Source: Rallus limicola (lineage: Eukaryota; Chordata; Aves; Gruiformes; Rallidae). Taken from it: a DNA stretch of 64,000 nt. The stretch lies in NCBI GenBank assembly GCA_022605955.1, contig JAKCOZ010000216.1, positions 186,001 to 250,000 of the forward strand, read 5' to 3'. Shown here piece by piece: positions 24,404 through 37,465 of this stretch (within the stretch, counting starts at the first letter, position 1; every line of letters starts with the position of its first letter). The position numbers and the translations under genes were made by a program. The notes beneath the pieces are model-generated. The model searched no databases. It had not been told where the DNA came from and worked only from the letters and a program-made list of their open reading frames with translations.

Positions 24404-27400
24404 CACGAGCAGACCCTGTCACTTTGGTTCTCAGCCTTTTCCTTTGCCTGGAAAGAGGGAACATGCCTGGAACCTCCTACGGTGCTTTTCTCGGCCCTAG
24501 CAGACTGCAGTTCAAAACATGCTAAACGTCCAGCAATAACTCCCAAAGTAAAGAAGCTAAGCCTGAAAGGCATTGCTTGTCTGAAACCTCCTAACAGGAC
24601 ACACGAGCAAACCCTGTCACTTTGGCTCTCAGCCTTTTCCTTTGCCTGGAAAGAGGGAACATGCCTGGAACCTCCTACAGTGCTTTTCTCGGCCCTAGCA
24701 GACTGCAGTTCAAAACATGCTAAACGTCCAGCAATAACTCCCAAAGTAAAGAAGCTAGGCCTGAAAGGCATAGCTTGTCTGAAACCTCCTAACAGGACAC
24801 ACGAGCAGCCCCTGTCACTTTGGCTCTCAGCCTTTTCCTTTGCCTGGAAAGAGGGAACATGCCTGGAACCTCCTACGGTGCTTTTCTCGGCCCTAGCAGA
24901 CTGCAGTTCAAAACATGCTAAACGTCCAGCAATAACTCCCAAAGTAAAGAAGAGAGGCCTGAAAGGCATAGCTTGTCTGAAACCTCCTAACAGGACACCC
25001 GAGCAGACCCTGTCACTTTGGCTCTCAGCCTTTTCCTTTGCCTGGAAAGAGGGAACATGCCTGGAACCTCCTACGGTGCTTTTCTCGGCCCTAGCAAACT
25101 GCAGTTCAAAACATGCTAAACGTCCAGCAATAACTCCCAAAGTATAGAAGCTAGGCCTGAAAGGCATAGCTTGTCTGAAACCTCCTAAAAGGACACACGA
25201 GCAGACCCTGTCACTTTGGCTCTCAGCCTTTTCCTTTGCCTGTAAAGAGGGAACATGCCTGGAACCTCCTACGGTGCTTTTCTCGGCCCTAGCAGACTGC
25301 AGTTCAAAACATGCTAAACGTCCAGCAATAACTCCCAAAGTAAAGAAGCTAGGCATGAAAGGCATAGCTTGTCTGAAACCTCCTAACAGGACACACGAGC
25401 AGACCCTGTCACTTTGGCTCTCAGCCTTTTCCTTTGCCTGGAAAGAGGGAACATGCCTGGAACCTCCTACGGTGCTTTTCTCGGCCCTAGCAGACTGCAG
25501 TTCAAAACATGCTAAACGTCCAGCAATAACTCCCAAAGTAAAGAAGCTAGGCCTGAAAGGCATAGCTTGTCTGAAACCTCCTAACAGGACACACAAGCAG
25601 ACCCTGTCACTTTGGCTCTCAGCCTTTTCCTTTGCCTGGAAAGAGGGAACATGCCTGGAACCTCCTACGGTGCTTTTCTCGGCCCTAGCAGACTGCAGTT
25701 CAAAACATGCTAAACGTCCAGCAATAACTCCCAAAGTAAAGAAGCGAGGCCTGAAAGGCATAGCTTGTCTGAAACCTCCTAACAGGACACACGAGCAAAC
25801 CCTTTCACTTTGGCTCTCAGCTTTTTCCTTTGCTTGGAAAGAGGGAACATGCCTGGAACCTCCTACGGTGCTTTTCTCGGCCCTAGCAGACTGCTGCTCA
25901 AAACATGCTAAACGTCCAGCAATAACTCCCAAAGTAAAGAAGCTAGGCCTGAAAGGCATAGCTTGTCTGAAACCTCCTAACAGGACACACGAGCAGACCC
26001 TGTCACTTTGGCTCTCAGCCTTTTCCTTTGCCTGGAAAGAGGGAACATGCCTGGAACCTCCTACGGTGCTTTTCTCGGCCCTAGCAGACTGCAGTTCAAA
26101 ACATGCTAAACGTCCAGCAATAACTCCCAAAGTAAAGAAGCTAGGCCTGAAAGGCATAGCTTGTCTGAAACCTCCTAACAGGACACCCGAGCAGACCCTG
26201 TCACTTTGGCTCTCAGCCTTTTCCTTTGCCTGGAAAGAGGGAACATGCCTGGAACCTCCTACGGTGCTTTTCTCGGGCCTAGCAGACTGCAGTTCAAAAC
26301 ATGCTAAACGTCCAGCAATAACTCCCAAAGTAAAGAAGCTAGGCCTGAAAGGCATAGCTTGTCTGAAACCTACTAACAGGACACATGAGCAGCACCTGTC
26401 ACTTTGGCTCTCAGCCTTTTCCTTTGCCTGGAAAGAGGGAACATGCCTGGAACCTCCTACGGTGCTTTTCTCGGCCCTAGCAGACTGCAGTTCAAAACAT
26501 GCTAAACGTCCAGCAATAACTCCCAAAGTAAAGAAGCTAGGACTGAAAGGCATAGCTTGTCTGAAACCTCCTAACAGGACACACAAGCAGACCCTGTCAC
26601 TTTGGCTCTCAGCCTTTTCCTTTGCCTGGAAAGAGGGAACATGCCTGGAACCTCCTACGGTGCTTTTCTCGGCCCTAGCAGACTGCAGTTCAAAACATGC
26701 TAAACGTCCAGCAATAACTCCCAAAGTAAAGAAGCTAGGCCTGAAAGGCATAGCTTGTCTGAAACCTCCTAACAGGACACACAAGCAGACCCTGTCACTT
26801 TGGCTCTCAGCCTTTTCCTTTGCCTGGAAAGAGGGAACATGCCTGGAACCTCCTACGGTGCTTTTCTCGGCCCTAGCAAACTGCAGTTCAAAACATGCTA
26901 AACGTCCAGCAATAACTCCCAAAGTAAAGAAGCTAGGCCTGAAAGGCATAGCTTGTCTGAAACCTCCTAACAGGACACATGAGCAGCACCTGTCACTTTG
27001 GCTCTCAGCCTTTTCCTTTGCCTGTAAAGAGGGAACATGCCTGGAACCTCCTACGGTGCTTTTCTCGGCCCTAGCAGACTGCAGTTCAAAACATGCTAAA
27101 CGTCCAGCAATAACTCCCAAAGTAAAGAAGCTAGGCCTGAAAGGCATAGCTTGTCTGAAACCTCCTAACAGGACACACGATCAGACCCTGTCGCTTTGGC
27201 TCTCAGCCTTTTCCTTTGCCTGGAAAGAGGGAACATGCCTGGAACCTCCTACGGTGCTTTTCTCGGCCCTAGCAGACTGCAGTTCAAAACATGCTAAACG
27301 TCCAGCAATAACTCCCAAAGTAAAGAAGCTAGGCATGAAAGGCATAGCTTGTCTGAAACCTCCTAACAGGACACACAAGCAGACCCTGTCACTTTGGCTC

Positions 27401-30400
27401 TCAGCCTTTTCCTTTGCCTGGAAAGAGGGAACATGCCTGGAACCTCCTACGGTGCTTTTCTCGGCCCTAGCAGACTGCAGTTCAAAACATGCTAAACGTC
27501 CAGCAATAACTCCCAAAGTAAAGAAGCTAGGCCTGAAAGGCATAGCTTGTCTGAAACCTCCTAACAGGACACCCGAGCAGACCCTGTCACTTTGGCTCTC
27601 AGCCTTTTCCTTTGCCTGGAAAGAGGGAACATGCCTGGAACCTCCTACAGTGCTTTTCTCGGCCCTAGCAGACTGCAGTTCAAAACATGCTAAACGTCCA
27701 GCAATAACTCCCAAAGTAAAGAAGCTAGGACTGAAAGGCATAGCTTGTCTGAAACCTCCTAACAGGACACATGAGCAGCCCCTGTCACTTTGGCTCTCAG
27801 CCTTTTCCTTTGCCTGGAAAGAGGGAACATGCCTGGAACCTCCTACGGTGCTTTTCTCGGCCCTAGCAGACTGCAGTTCAAAACATGCTAAACGTCCAGC
27901 AATAACTCCCAAAGTAAAGAAGCTAGGCATGAAAGGCATAGCTTGTCTGAAACCTCCTAACAGGACACACAAGCAGACCCTGTCACTTTGGCTCTCAGCC
28001 TTTTCCTTTGCCTGGAAAGAGGGAACATGCCTGGAACCTCCTACGGTGCTTTTCTCGGCCCTAGCAGACTGCAGTTCAAAACATGCTAAACGTCCAGCAA
28101 TAACTCCCAAAGTAAAGAAGCTAGGCATGAAAGGCATAGCTTGTCTGAAACCTCCTAACAGGACACACAAGCAGACCCTGTCACTTTGGCTCTCAGCCTT
28201 TTCCTTTGCCTGGAAAGAAGGAACATACCTGCTACCTCCTACAGTGCTTTTCTCGGCCCTAGCAGACTGCAGTTCAAAACATGCTAAACGTCCAGCAATA
28301 ACTCCCAAAGTAAAGAAGCTAGGACTGAAAGGCATAGCTTGTCTGAAACCTCCTAACAGGACACACAAGCAGACCCTGTCACTTTGGCTCTCAGCCTTTT
28401 CCTTTGCCTGGAAAGAGGGAACATGCCTGGAAGCTCCTACGGTGCTTTTCTCGGCCCTAGCAGACTGCAGTTCAAAACATGCTAAACGTCCAGCAATAAC
28501 TCCCAAAGTAAAGAAGCTAGGCATGAAAGGCATAGCTTGTCTGAAACCTCCTAACAGGACACACAAGCAGACCCTGTCACTTTGGCTCTCAGCCTTTTCC
28601 TTTGCCTGGAAAGAGGGAACATGCCTGGAACCTCCTACGGTGCTTTTCTCGGCCCTAGCAGACTGCAGTTCAAAACATGCTAAACGTCCAGCAATAACTC
28701 CCAAAGTAAAGAAGCTAGGACTGAAAGGCATAGCTTGTCTGAAACCTCCTAACAGGACACACAAGCTGACCCTGTCACTTTGGCTCTCAGCCTTTTCCTT
28801 TGCCTGGAAAGAGGGAACATGCCTGGAACCTCCTACGGTGCTTTTCTCGGCCCTAGCAGACTGCAGTTCAAAACATGCTAAACGTCCAGCAATAACTCCC
28901 AAAGTAAAGAAGCTAGGCATGAAAGGCATAGCTTGTCTGAAACCTCCTAACAGGACACACAAGCAGACCCTGTCACTTTGGCTCTCAGCCTTTTCCTTTG
29001 CCTGGAAAGAGGGAACATGCCTGGAACCTCCTACGGTGCTTTTCTCGGCCCTAGCAGACTGCAGTTCAAAACATGCTAAACGTCCAGCAATAACTCCCAA
29101 AGTAAAGAAGCTAGGCATGAAAGGCATAGCTTGTCTGAAACCTCCTAACAGGACACACAAGCAGACCCTGTCACTTTGGCTCTCAGCCTTTTCCTTTGCC
29201 TGGAAAGAAGGAACATACCTGCTACCTCCTACAGTGCTTTTCTCGGCCCTAGCAGACTGCAGTTCAAAACATGCTAAACGTCCAGCAATAACTCCCAAAG
29301 TAAAGAAGCTAGGACTGAAAGGCATAGCTTGTCTGAAACCTCCTAACAGGACACACAAGCAGACCCTGTCACTTTGGCTCTCAGCCTTTTCCTTTGCCTG
29401 GAAAGAGGGAACATGCCTGGAACCTCCTACGGTGCTTTTCTCGGCCCTAGCAGACTGCAGTTCAAAACATGCTAAACGTCCAGCAATAACTCCCAAAGTA
29501 AAGAAGCTAGGCATGAAAGGCATAGCTTGTCTGAAACCTTATAACAGGACACACAAGCAGACCCTGTCACTTTGGCTCTCAGCCTTTTCCTTTGCCTGGA
29601 AAGAGGGAACATGCCTGGAACCTCCTACGGTGCTTTTCTCGGCCCTAGCAGACTGCAGTTCAAAACATGCTAAACGTCCAGCAATAACTCCCAAAGTAAA
29701 GAAGCTAGGCATGAAAGGCATAGCTTGTCTGAAACCTCCTAACAGGACACACAAGCAGACCCTGTCACTTTGGCTCTCAGCCTTTTCCTTTGCCTGGAAA
29801 GAGGGAACATGCCTGGAACCTCCTACGGTGCTTTTCTCGGCCCTAGCAGACTGCAGTTCAAAACATGCTAAACGTCCAGCAATAACTCCCAAAGTAAAGA
29901 AGCTAGGACTGAAAGGCATAGCTTGTCTGAAACCTCCTAACAGGACACACAAGCAGACCCTGTCACTTTGGCTCTCAGCCTTTTCCTTTGCCTGGAAAGA
30001 GGGAACATGCCTGGAACCTCCTACGGTGCTTTTCTCGGCCCTAGCAGACTGCAGTTCAAAACATGCTAAACGTCCAGCAATAACTCCCAAAGTAAAGAAG
30101 CTAGGCATGAAAGGCATAGCTTGTCTGAAACCTCCTAACAGGACACACAAGCAGACCCTGTCACTTTGGCTCTCAGCCTTTTCCTTTGCCTGGAAAGATG
30201 GAACATGCCTGGAACCTCCTACGGTGCTTTTCTCGGCCCTAGCAGACTGCAGTTCAAAACATGCTAAACGTCCAGCAATAACTCCCAAAGTAAAGAAGCT
30301 AGGCATGAAAGGCATAGCTTGTCTGAAACCTCCTAACAGGACACACAAGCAGACCCTGTCACTTTGGCTCTCAGCCTTTTCCTTTGCCTGGAAAGAGGGA

Positions 30401-31129
30401 ACATGCCTGGAACCTCCTACGGTGCTTTTCTCGGCCCTAGCAGACTGCAGTTCAAAATATGCTAAACGTCCAGCAATAACTCCCAAAGTAAAGAATCTAG
30501 GACTGAAAGGCATAGCTTGTCTGAAACCTCCTAACAGGACACACAAGCAGACCCTGTCACTTTGGCTCTCAGCCTTTTCCTTTGCCTGGAAAGAAGGAAC
30601 ATACCTGCTACCTCCTACAGTGCTTTTCTCGGCCCTATCAGACTGCAGTTCAAAACACGCTAAACGTCCAGCAATAACTCCCAAAGTAAAGAAGCTAGGC
30701 CTGAAAGGCATAGCTTGTCTGAAACCTCCTAACAGGACACACAAGCAGACCCTGTCACTTTGGCTCTCAGCCTTTTCCTTTGCCTGGAAAGAAGGAACAT
30801 ACCTGCTACCTCCTACAGTGCTTTTCTCGGCCCTAGCAGACTGCAGTTCAAAACATGCTAAACGTCCAGCAATAACTCCCAAAGTAAAGAAGCTAGGCAT
30901 GAAAGGCATAGCTTGTCTGAAACCTCCTAACAGGACACACAAGCAGACCCTGTCACTTTGGCTCTCAGCCTTTTCCTTTGCCTGGAAAGAGGGAACATGC
31001 CTGGAACCTCCTACGGTGCTTTTCTCGGCCCTAGCAGACTGCAGTTCAAAACATGCTAAACGTCCAGCAATAACTCCCAAAGTAAAGAAGCTAGGCATGA
31101 AAGGCATAGCTTGTCTGAAACCTCCTAAC

Positions 31130-32270
31130 AGGACACACAAGCAGACCCTGTCACTTTGGCTCTCAGCCTTTTCCTTTGCCTGGAAAGAGGGAACATGCCT
31201 GGAACCTCCTACGGTGCTTTTCTCGGCCCTAGCAGACTGCAGTTCAAAACTTGCTAAACGTCCAGCAATAACTCCCAAAGTAAAGAAGCTAGGACTGAAA
31301 GGCATAGCTTGTCTGAAACCTCCTAACAGGACACACAAGCAGACCCTGTCACTTTGGCTCTCAGCCTTTTCCTTTGCCTGGAAAGAGGGAACATGCCTGG
31401 AATCTCCTACGGTGCTTTTCTCGGCCGTAGCAGACTGCAGTTCAAAACATGCTAAACGTCCAGCAATAACTCCCAAAGTAAAGAAGCTAGGACTGAACGG
31501 CATAGCTTGTCTGAAACCTCCTAACAGGACACACAAGCAGACCCTGTCACTTTGGCTCTCAGCCTTTTCCTTTGCCTGGAAAGAGGGAACATGCCTGGAA
31601 CCTCCTACGGTGCTTTTCTCGGCCCTAGCAGACTGCAGTTCAAAACATGCTAAACGTCCAGCAATAACTCCCAAAGTAAAGAAGCTAGGCATGAAAGGCA
31701 TAGCTTGTCTGAAACCTCCTAACAGGACACACAAGCAGACCCTGTCACTTTGGCTCTCAGCCTTTTCCTTTGCCTGGAAAGAAGGAACATACCTGCTACC
31801 TCCTAAAGTGCTTTTCTCGGCCCTAGCAGACTGCAGTTCAAAACATGCTAAACGTCCAGCAATAACTCCCAAAGTAAAGAAGCTAGGCATGAAAGGCATA
31901 GCTTGTCTGAAACCTCCTAACAGGACACACAAGCAGACCCTGTCACTTTGGCTCTCAGCCTTTTCCTTTGCCTGGAAAGAGGGAACATGCCTGGAACCTC
32001 CTACGGTGCTTTTCTCGGCCCTAGCAGACTGCAGTTCAAAACATGCTAAACGTCCAGCAATAACTCCCAAAGTAAAGAAGCTAGGCATGAAAGGCATAGC
32101 TTGTCTGAAACCTCCTAACAGGACACACAAGCAGACCCTGTCACTTTGGCTCTCAGCCTTTTCCTTTGCCTGGAAAGAAGGAACATACCTGCTACCTCCT
32201 ACAGTGCTTTTCTCGGCCCTAGCAGACTGCAGTTCAAAACATGCTAAACGTCCAGCAATAACTCCCAAAG
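31130..32270 (+). repeat. Dispersed multi-unit segment, copy 1
   Basis: This shares unit order and rare variants with 37,466-38,606 at an offset of 6,336 bp (32 units). The shared markers are CAAAACTTGC near 31,247, CTGGAATCTCC near 31,402 and GACTGAACGG at 31,491. Differences include CCTAAAGTG near 31,805 and GGCCGTAGC near 31,426 in this copy. Confidence 0.7.
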
Positions 32271-34611
32271 TAAAGAAGCTAGGCATGAAAGGCATAGCTT
32301 GTCTGAAACCTCCTAACAGGACACACAAGCAGACCCTGTCACTTTGGCTCTCAGCCTTTTCCTTTGCCTGGAAAGAGGGAACATGCCTGGAAGCTCCTAC
32401 GGTGCTTTTCTCGGCCCTAGCAGACTGCAGTTCAAAACATGCTAAACGTCCAGCAATAACTCCCAAAGTAAAGAAGCTAGGCATGAAAGGCATAGCTTGT
32501 CTGAAACCTCCTAACAGGACACACAAGCAGACCCTGTCACTTTGGCTCTCAGCCTTTTCCTTTGCCTGGAAAGATGGAACATGCCTGGAACCTCCTACGG
32601 TGCTTTTCTCGGCCCTAGCAGACTGCAGTTCAAAACATGCTAAACGTCCAGCAATAACTCCCAAAGTAAAGAAGCTAGGCATGAAAGGCATAGCTTGTCT
32701 GAAACCTCCTAACAGGACACACAAGCAGACCCTGTCACTTTGGCTCTCAGCCTTTTCCTTTGCCTGGAAAGAGGGAACATGCCTGGAAGCTCCTACGGTG
32801 CTTTTCTCGGCCCTAGCAGACTGCAGTTCAAAACATGCTAAACGTCCAGCAATAACTCCCAAAGTAAAGAAGCTAGGCATGAAAGGCATAGCTTGTCTGA
32901 AACCTCCTAACAGGACACACAAGCAGACCCTGTCACTTTGGCTCTCAGCCTTTTCCTTTGCCTGGAAAGAAGGAACATACCTGCTACCTCCTACGGTGCT
33001 TTTCTCGGCCCTAGCAGACTGCAGTTCAGAACATGCTAAACGTCCAGCAATAACTCCCAAAGTAAAGAAGCTAGGCATGAAAGGCATAGCTTGTCTGAAA
33101 CCTCCTAACAGGACACACAAGCAGACCCTGTCACTTTGGCTCTCAGCCTTTTCCTTTGCCTGGAAAGAAGGAACATACCTGCTACCTCCTACAGTGCTTT
33201 TCTCGGCCCTAGCAGACTGCAGTTCAAAACATGCTAAACGTCCAGCAATAACTCCCAAAGTAAAGAAGCTAGGACTGAAAGGCATAGCTTGTCTGAAACC
33301 TCCTAACAGGACACACAAGCAGACCCTGTCACTTTGGCTCTCAGCCTTTTCCTTTGCCTGGAAAGAGGGAACATGCCTGGAACCTCCTACGGTGCTTTTC
33401 TCGGCCCTAGCAGACTGCAGTTCAAAACATGCTAAACGTCCAGCAATAACTCCCAAAGTAAAGAAGATAGGCATGAAAGGCATAGCTTGTCTGAAACCTC
33501 CTAACAGGACACACAAGCAGACCCTGTCACTTTGGCTCTCAGCCTTTTCCTTTGCCTGGAAAGAAGGAACATACCTGCTACCTCCTACAGTGCTTTTCTC
33601 GGCCCTAGCAGACTGCAGTTCAAAACACGCTAAACGTCCAGCAATAACTCCCAAAGTAAAGAAGCTAGGCATGAAAGGCATAGCTTGTCTGAAACCTCCT
33701 AACAGGACACACAAGCAGACCCTGTCACTTTGGCTCTCAGCCTTTTCCTTTGCCTGGAAAGAAGGAACATACCTGCTACCTCCTACGGTGCTTTTCTCGG
33801 CCCTAGCAGACTGCAGTTCAAAACATGCTAAACGTCCAGCAATAACTCCCAAAGTAAAGAAGCTAGGACTGAAAGGCATAGCTTGTCTGAAACCTTATAA
33901 CAGGACACACAAGCAGACCCTGTCACTTTGGCTCTCAGCCTTTTCCTTTGCCTGGAAAGATGGAACATGCCTGGAACCTCCTACGGTGCTTTTCTCTGCC
34001 CTAGCAGACTGCAGTTCAAAACATGCTAAACGTCCAGCAATAACTCCCAAAGTAAAGAAGCTAGGCATGAAAGGCATAGCTTGTCTGAAACCTCCTAACA
34101 GGACACACAAGCAGACCCTGTCACTTTGGCTCTCAGCCTTTTCCTTTGCCTGGAAAGAGGGAACATGCCTGGAACCTCCTACGGTGCTTTTCTCGGCCCT
34201 AGCAGACTGCAGTTCAAAACTTGCTAAACGTCCAGCAATAACTCCCAAAGTAAAGAAGCTAGGACTGAAAGGCATAGCTTGTCTGAAACCTCCTAACAGG
34301 ACACACAAGCAGACCCTGTCACTTTGGCTCTCAGCCTTTTCCTTTGCCTGGAAAGAGGGAACATGCCTGGAAGCTCCTACGGTGCTTTTCTCGGCCCTAG
34401 CAGACTGCAGTTCAAAACATGCTAAACGTCCAGCAATAACTCCCAAAGTAAAGAAGCTAGGCATGAAAGGCATAGCTTGTCTGAAACCTCCTAACAGGAC
34501 ACACAAGCAGACCCTGTCACTTTGGCTCTCAGCCTTTTCCTTTGCCTGGAAAGAGGGAACATGCCTGGAACCTCCTACGGTGCTTTTCTCGGCCCTAGCA
34601 GACTGCAGTTA

Positions 34612-35997
34612 AAAACATGCTAAACGTCCAGCCATAACTCCCAAAGTAAAGAAGCTAGGCATGAAAGGCATAGCTTGTCTGAAACCTCCTAACAGGACAC
34701 ACAAGCAGACCCTGTCACTTTGGCTCTCAGCCTTTTCCTTTGCCTGGAAAGAGGGAACATGCCTGGAAGCTCCTACGGTGCTTTTCTCTGCCCTAGCAGA
34801 CTGCAGTTCAAAACATGCTAAACGTCCAGCAATAACTCCCAAAGTAAAGAAGCTAGGACTGAAAGGCATAGCTTGTCTGAAACCTCCTAACAGGACACAC
34901 AAGCAGACCCTGTCACTTTGGCTCTCAGCCTTTTCCTTTGCCTGGAAAGAGGGAACATGCCTGGAACCTCCTACGGTGCTTTTCTCGGCCCTAGCAGACT
35001 GCAGTTCAAAACATGCTAAACTTCCAGCAATAACTCCCAAAGTAAAGAAGCTAGGCATGAAAGGCATAGCTTGTCTGAAACCTCCTAACAGGACACACAA
35101 GCAGACCCTGTCACTTTGGCTCTCAGCCTTTTCCTTTGCCTGGAAAGAGGGAACATGCCTGGAAGCTCCTACGGTGCTTTTCTCGGCCCTAGCAGACTGC
35201 AGTTCAAAACATGCTAAACGTCCAGCAATAACTCCCAAAGTAAAGAAGCTAGGCATGAAAGGCATAGCTTGTCTGAAACCTCCTAACAGGACACACAAGC
35301 AGACCCTGTCACTTTGGCTCTCAGCCTTTTCCTTTGCCTGGAAAGAGGGAACATACCTGCTACCTCCTACAGTGCTTTTCTCGGCCCTAGCAGACTGCAG
35401 TTCAAAACACGCTAAACGTCCAGCAATAACTCCCAAAGTAAAGAAGCTAGGCATGAAAGGCATAGCTTGTCTGAAACCTCCTAACAGGACACACAAGCAG
35501 ACCCTGTCACTTTGGATCTCAGCCTTTTCCTTTGCCTGGAAAGAAGGAACATACCTGCTACCTCCTACAGTGCTTTTCTCGGCCCTAGCAGACTGCAGTT
35601 CAAAACATGCTAAACGTCCAGCAATAACTCCCAAAGTAAAGAAGCTAGGCATGAAAGGCATAGCTTGTCTGAAACCTTATAACAGGACACACAAGCAGAC
35701 CCTGTCACTTTGGCTCTCAGCCTTTTCCTTTGCCTGGAAAGAGGGAACATGCCTGGAACCTCCTACGGTGCTTTTCTCGGCCCTAGCAGACTGCAGTTCA
35801 AAACATGCTAAACGTCCAGCAATAACTCCCAAAGTAAAGAAGCTAGGCATGAAAGGCATAGCTTGTCTGAAACCTCCTAACAGGACACACAAGCAGACCC
35901 TGTCACTTTGGCTCTCAGCCTTTTCCTTTGCCTGGAAAGAGGGAACATGCCTGGAACCTCCTACGGTGCTTTTCTCGGCCCTAGCAGACTGCAGTTC
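34612..35997 (+). repeat. Seven-unit higher-order repeat, copy 1
   Basis: This is the first copy of a 1,386-bp (7 x 198) tandem duplication. Markers shared with the next copy at +1,386 are GCCATAACTCC at 34,631, CTCTGCCC near 34,788, AAACTTCC near 35,021, CAAAACACGC near 35,405 and TTATAA at 35,677. A private difference is GGATCTCAG at 35,516. Confidence 0.9.
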
Positions 35998-37383
35998 AAA
36001 ACATGCTAAACGTCCAGCCATAACTCCCAAAGTAAAGAAGCTAGGCATGAAAGGCATAGCTTGTCTGAAACCTCCTAACAGGACACACAAGCAGACCCTG
36101 TCACTTTGGCTCTCAGCCTTTTCCTTTGCCTGGAAAGAGGGAACATGCCTGGAAGCTCCTACGGTGCTTTTCTCTGCCCTAGCAGACTGCAGTTCAAAAC
36201 ATGCTAAACGTCCAGCAATAACTCCCAAAGTAAAGAAGCTAGGACTGAAAGGCATAGCTTGTCTGAAACCTCCTAACAGGACACACAAGCAGACCCTGTC
36301 ACTTTGGCTCTCAGCCTTTTCCTTTGCCTGGAAAGAGGGAACATGCCTGGAACCTCCTACGGTGCTTTTCTCGGCCCTAGCAGACTGCAGTTCAAAACAT
36401 GCTAAACTTCCAGCAATAACTCCCAAAGTAAAGAAGCTAGGCATGAAAGGCATAGCTTGTCTGAAACCTCCTAACAGGACACACAAGCAGACCCTGTCAC
36501 TTTGGCTCTCAGCCTTTTCCTTTGCCTGGAAAGAGGGAACATGCCTGGAAGCTCCTACGGTGCTTTTCTCGGCCCTAGCAGACTGCAGTTCAAAACATGC
36601 TAAACGTCCAGCAATAACTCCCAAAGTAAAGAAGCTAGGCATGAAAGGCATAGCTTGTCTGAAACCTCCTAACAGGACACACAAGCAGACCCTGTCACTT
36701 TGGCTCTCAGCCTTTTCCTTTGCCTGGAAAGAGGGAACATACCTGCTACCTCCTACAGTGCTTTTCTCGGCCCTAGCAGACTGCAGTTCAAAACACGCTA
36801 AACGTCCAGCAATAACTCCCAAAGTAAAGAAGCTAGGCATGAAAGGCATAGCTTGTCTGAAACCTCCTAACAGGACACACAAGCAGACCCTGTCACTTTG
36901 GCTCTCAGCCTTTTCCTTTGCCTGGAAAGAAGGAACATACCTGCTACCTCCTACAGTGCTTTTCTCGGCCCTAGCAGACTGCAGTTCAAAACATGCTAAA
37001 CGTCCAGCAATAACTCCCAAAGTAAAGAAGCTAGGCATGAAAGGCATAGCTTGTCTGAAACCTTATAACAGGACACACAAGCAGACCCTGTCACTTTGGC
37101 TCTCAGCCTTTTCCTTTGCCTGGAAAGAGGGAACATGCCTGGAACCTCCTACGGTGCTTTTCTCGGCCCTAGCAGACTGCAGTTCAAAACATGCTAAACG
37201 TCCAGCAATAACTCCCAAAGTAAAGAAGCTAGGCATGAAAGGCATAGCTTGTCTGAAACCTCCTAACAGGACACACAAGCAGCCCCTGTCACTTTGGCTC
37301 TCAGCCTTTTCCTTTGCCTGGAAAGAGGGAACATGCCTGGAACCTCCTACGGTGCTTTTCTCGGCCCTAGCAGACTGCAGTTC
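35998..37383 (+). repeat. Seven-unit higher-order repeat, copy 2
   Basis: This is the second tandem copy of the 1,386-bp segment. It repeats the markers at 36,017, 36,174, 36,407 and 37,063. A private difference is CAGCCCCTG at 37,283. Similarity to a further copy stops by about 37.5 kb, where the unit order changes. Confidence 0.9.
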
Positions 37384-37465
37384 AAAACATGCTAAACGTC
37401 CAGCAATAACTCCCAAAGTAAAGAAGCTAGGCATGAAAGGCATAGCTTGTCTGAAACCTCCTAAC

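Larger units (their letters stand above)
1..27800 (+). repeat. Satellite block A (diverse subfamily)
   Basis: Units here are mostly of the CACGAG or CCCGAG type, with CATGAG and CACAAG as minority forms. They are followed by CAGACC, CAGCCC or CAGCAC in a mixed order. The end of the unit usually reads AGGCCTGAAAGG, with AGGCATG as a minority. Other recurring variants are ATGACA for AGGACA linked to TTGGTTCTC, TGCAATTC for TGCAGTTC, and AAATGTCC for AAACGTCC. All nine palindromic junctions of the window lie in this block. The block grades into block B between about 27.2 and 28.2 kb: the last CACGAG-like units are near 27,180-27,780 and GGACTG first appears at 26,540. Confidence 0.85.
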
